A stretch of DNA of 62,677 nt, taken from NCBI GenBank assembly GCA_964389475.1, contig CAYMFD010000007.1, forward strand, positions 1 to 62,677, read 5' to 3'. Position numbers and translations under genes: made by a program. Shown piece after piece: positions 60,459 through 62,677 of this stretch. The notes beneath the pieces were generated by a model. It did not search any database. It saw nothing but the letters and a program-made list of their open reading frames with translations, and was not told where the DNA came from. Origin of the DNA: CAYMFD01 sp964389475 (GTDB lineage: Bacteria > Bacteroidota > Bacteroidia > Chitinophagales > Saprospiraceae). How positions within the stretch are numbered: the stretch's first letter is position 1; every line of letters begins with the position of its first letter.

Positions 60459-61823
60459 ATGAATAAGTTAATCGAGACACTCAAAAATATTTGGAGTATC
60501 AAGGAATTGCGTGAAAGGATAATTTTCACGCTTTTGCTGTTATTAGTTTTCCGGTTTGGTAGCTACGTTGTGTTGCCAGGTGTTAATGCTGCGGCACTAC
60601 AGAACGCTGCTGCCGAAAGGGGTGGTAGTGATATTCTAGGTTTGATCAATAGTTTTACTGGGGGTGCATTTAATAATGCTGCAGTGTTCGCTCTTGGTAT
60701 TATGCCCTATATTACGGCATCGATCATAATTCAACTATTAGGTTTTGCCGTTCCGTACTTTCAAAAGTTACAGAAGGAGGGTGAGAGTGGTCGTAAGAAG
60801 CTGACGCAGTTAACGCGGATTCTTACAGTTTTGATTACGCTAGTCCAGGGTAGTGGTTACTTAGCTTTGATTAGTAGCACTCCAGGAGCCGTTGATCCAT
60901 CTTTAGGTAAAGGGGTTTTCTGGTTCTCTAATTTAGTGATCCTGTCTACTGGTACAGTTTTCTGTATGTGGTTAGGTGAGAAGATCACAGACAAAGGCAT
61001 CGGTAATGGTATCAGCCTTTTGATTATGATTGGTATTATTGCTTCTTTACCGACATCATTCGTTGGAGAGGTAACTGGTCAGTTGTCTAAGAGTGGACCG
61101 ATCTTCCTTATCGTTGAGATGGCGTTGTTCTTCTTTGTTGTTCTTGCGACTGTCTTGATTGTTCAGGGTGTACGAAGGATACCTATCCAGTTTGCCAAGC
61201 GTATGGTAGGTCGTGACGCAAGTAGTCTTCCGGCTGCTGGTGCTAGAGACTTCATCCCATTAAAAGTGAATGCCTCTGGTGTAATGCCCATTATCTTCGC
61301 GCAAGCGATCATGTTCCTTCCTATTCAGTTAGGGACGTGGGCAAGCAAGAACGGTGAGATGAGCGACTTTATGATCCAGTTGAGTGATTGGAAGTCATTG
61401 CCTTACAATATACTGTTCTTCATATTAATCGTGTTGTTTACATACATCTATACGGCATTGCTTGTTAATCCTAAGCAATATGCAGAACACCTAAAGCGAC
61501 AGAATTCATTCATTCCTGGTGTTAAACCAGGTGAGCCTACTGAGGATTATATAGATACGTTGACGACCAGAGTAACGTTACCTGGTTCTATTTTCCTAGG
61601 TATCATATCAATTCTTCCAGCTGTGATTGCCAACTTCGGTGTATCGGACGGGTTCGCTTTATTCTTCGGTGGTACTTCTCTGTTGATCTTAGTCGGTGTT
61701 GTCTTAGACACACTACAGCAGATTGAGTCATACCTATTGATGCGAAAGTATGATGGTCTTGTAAAGTCTGGTCGTCTTAAGGGCCGTAGCGGTTCTGGTA
61801 TGCAGATTGGTGCTAGCATGTAA
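60459..61823 (+). CDS. secY: Preprotein translocase subunit SecY
   Basis: The channel of the Sec translocon, exporting unfolded proteins to the periplasm and inserting membrane proteins; it is also the first step for T9SS substrates. Ten membrane spans are visible; LGIMPYITASIIIQLL (span 2), the plug region FTGGAFNNAAVFALG and the cytoplasmic loop VQGVRRIPIQFAKRMVGR that binds SecA are present. Length 454 is typical for Bacteroidetes. The map gene follows after 12 bases. Confidence 0.98.
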   Translation: MNKLIETLKNIWSIKELRERIIFTLLLLLVFRFGSYVVLPGVNAAALQNAAAERGGSDILGLINSFTGGAFNNAAVFALGIMPYITASIIIQLLGFAVPYFQKLQKEGESGRKKLTQLTRILTVLITLVQGSGYLALISSTPGAVDPSLGKGVFWFSNLVILSTGTVFCMWLGEKITDKGIGNGISLLIMIGIIASLPTSFVGEVTGQLSKSGPIFLIVEMALFFFVVLATVLIVQGVRRIPIQFAKRMVGRDASSLPAAGARDFIPLKVNASGVMPIIFAQAIMFLPIQLGTWASKNGEMSDFMIQLSDWKSLPYNILFFILIVLFTYIYTALLVNPKQYAEHLKRQNSFIPGVKPGEPTEDYIDTLTTRVTLPGSIFLGIISILPAVIANFGVSDGFALFFGGTSLLILVGVVLDTLQQIESYLLMRKYDGLVKSGRLKGRSGSGMQIGASM

Positions 61824-61835
61824 GCAAGGCTTGTA

Positions 61836-62651
61836 GTGGCTGAAGTATTTCTAAAGACAGACGAAGAGGTAGAGTTAATGCGACTCAGTAATCTGCTGGT
61901 GTCAAAAGCATTGGCTAGAGTTGCAGAGATAATCAAGCCTGGTGTAACAGGTTATCGTATTAATGATGAGGCGGAGCAGGTCATTCGCGATAATGGTGGT
62001 ATTCCTGGGTTTCTAAATCATGGTGGTTTTCCTGGCACGTTGTGTATAAGCGTTAATGAAGGTGTTGTACACGGTATCCCTACTGATAGAGAATTTCTTG
62101 AGACAGATATAGTCAGTGTTGACTGTGGTGTCTTAATGAATGGTTTCTATGGTGATTCGGCGTTTACGTTCTGCTTTTCTGGCATAGATGGAGCTACTCA
62201 TCAATTGTGTATTGATACGCGTAATTCACTCTACGCTGGTATAGAACAGGCCGTTGTTGGTAATCGTATTGGCGATATAGGTCATGCCATTCAGCAATAT
62301 ACAGAGCGGGAAAGAGGCTATAGTGTGGTGAGAGAGCTCGTAGGGCATGGCATAGGTCAGAACTTACATGAGGCGCCAGAGGTACCTAACTATGGCAAGA
62401 GGGGTAGAGGTTTGAAATTGAGAGATGGATTGGTGATTGCGATTGAACCCATGGTTAATTTGGGTAAGAAGAAGGTTACCCAGTCTAGCGATGGTTATAC
62501 CATTGTTACTAAAGATAAATCACCGTCAGCCCATTACGAACATTCAGTATGTGTTCGAGATGGGAGTGCTGATATTTTGAGTGATCACACTGGCATTGAG
62601 GAGGCAATAAAAAATAATGACACACTCCTTGATATTCCAGTAAATAGTTAG
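61836..62651 (+). CDS. map: Methionine aminopeptidase, type I
   Basis: Removes the initiator Met from new proteins. The start is GTG at 61836, giving MAEVFLKTDEEVELMRLSNL as expected; an ATG at 61878 would lose this conserved opening. Metal ligands are in place: His in NHGGFPGTLCISVNEGVVHG, two Asp in SVDCGVLMNGFYGDSA, His in LVGHGIGQNLHE, Glu in AIEPMVNLG and Glu in HYEHSVCV. Length 271 is a little above average. In Bacteroidota map usually precedes infA, which would lie just beyond the window. Confidence 0.97.
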   Translation: MAEVFLKTDEEVELMRLSNLLVSKALARVAEIIKPGVTGYRINDEAEQVIRDNGGIPGFLNHGGFPGTLCISVNEGVVHGIPTDREFLETDIVSVDCGVLMNGFYGDSAFTFCFSGIDGATHQLCIDTRNSLYAGIEQAVVGNRIGDIGHAIQQYTERERGYSVVRELVGHGIGQNLHEAPEVPNYGKRGRGLKLRDGLVIAIEPMVNLGKKKVTQSSDGYTIVTKDKSPSAHYEHSVCVRDGSADILSDHTGIEEAIKNNDTLLDIPVNS

Positions 62652-62677
62652 ATATTTGCACTCCGAAATTTTGGCAT

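Noticed and set aside
62652..62677. End of the window after map.
   Set aside because: Too short to identify a gene; a following infA is only expected from gene order.

Overview
The window suggests a free-living, probably marine member of the Bacteroidota, most like the Saprospiraceae/Lewinella group. Evidence for this: -7 boxes of the Bacteroidota form TAnnTTTG before many genes and few Shine-Dalgarno sequences; three large secreted proteins with type IX secretion (T9SS) C-terminal domains of both type A and type B; a PorP/SprF-family protein; a Fic protein with an N-terminal domain common in Bacteroidetes; a bacillithiol gene (bshB1); and a str-S10-spc ribosomal supercluster in the usual Bacteroidota order with no tuf between fusA and rpsJ. 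Placement below phylum is inference.

Layout. 1-9.7 kb: the tail of an outer-membrane barrel gene, an MscS channel, a dicarboxylate/glutamate symporter, a sterol-desaturase-family enzyme, then a minus-strand run (repeat lipoprotein, ECF sigma factor, anti-sigma/outer-membrane-barrel fusion, bshB1) that faces a divergent XRE-S24 regulator, with a perfect 12-bp palindrome between them. 9-20 kb: uridine kinase and a divergent nucleoside transporter, a subtilase with a T9SS tail, a GIY-YIG protein, SelO, NhaA, a fatty-acid desaturase and a double-GNAT protein. 20-36 kb: a lipoprotein, a PorP/SprF gene and a 3137-residue type B T9SS surface protein in one direction, preceded by a LytTR response regulator and a propeller histidine kinase. 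This stretch also holds a 94%-identical stray piece of the porP gene and a 99%-identical 308-bp duplication inside the giant gene. 36-47.8 kb: a self-inhibited Fic protein whose promoter lies in a patterned array of short repeats, small membrane proteins, folD, a second type B T9SS protein, an EamA transporter, tyrS, an unknown helical protein, an OmpA-like lipoprotein and a GNAT. 47.8-62.7 kb: rpsL-rpsG-fusA, then rpsJ through rpmD and rplO, secY and map, all on the plus strand, with promoters before rpsL and rpsJ and perhaps rplP.

How parts work together. The sigma/anti-sigma pair is built like the dual-membrane-spanning anti-sigma systems of Bacteroides: one polypeptide has a cytoplasmic head, one inner-membrane helix, a long Ser/Thr-rich periplasmic linker and an outer-membrane barrel, so the outer membrane could signal directly to RNA polymerase. 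The giant protein and PorP-like partner form a secretion-substrate/anchor pair as is common for T9SS type B substrates, possibly under the neighbouring two-component system. NupC and Udk form a nucleoside uptake and trapping pair. No rRNA, tRNA, CRISPR array, complete insertion sequence or phage was recognised.
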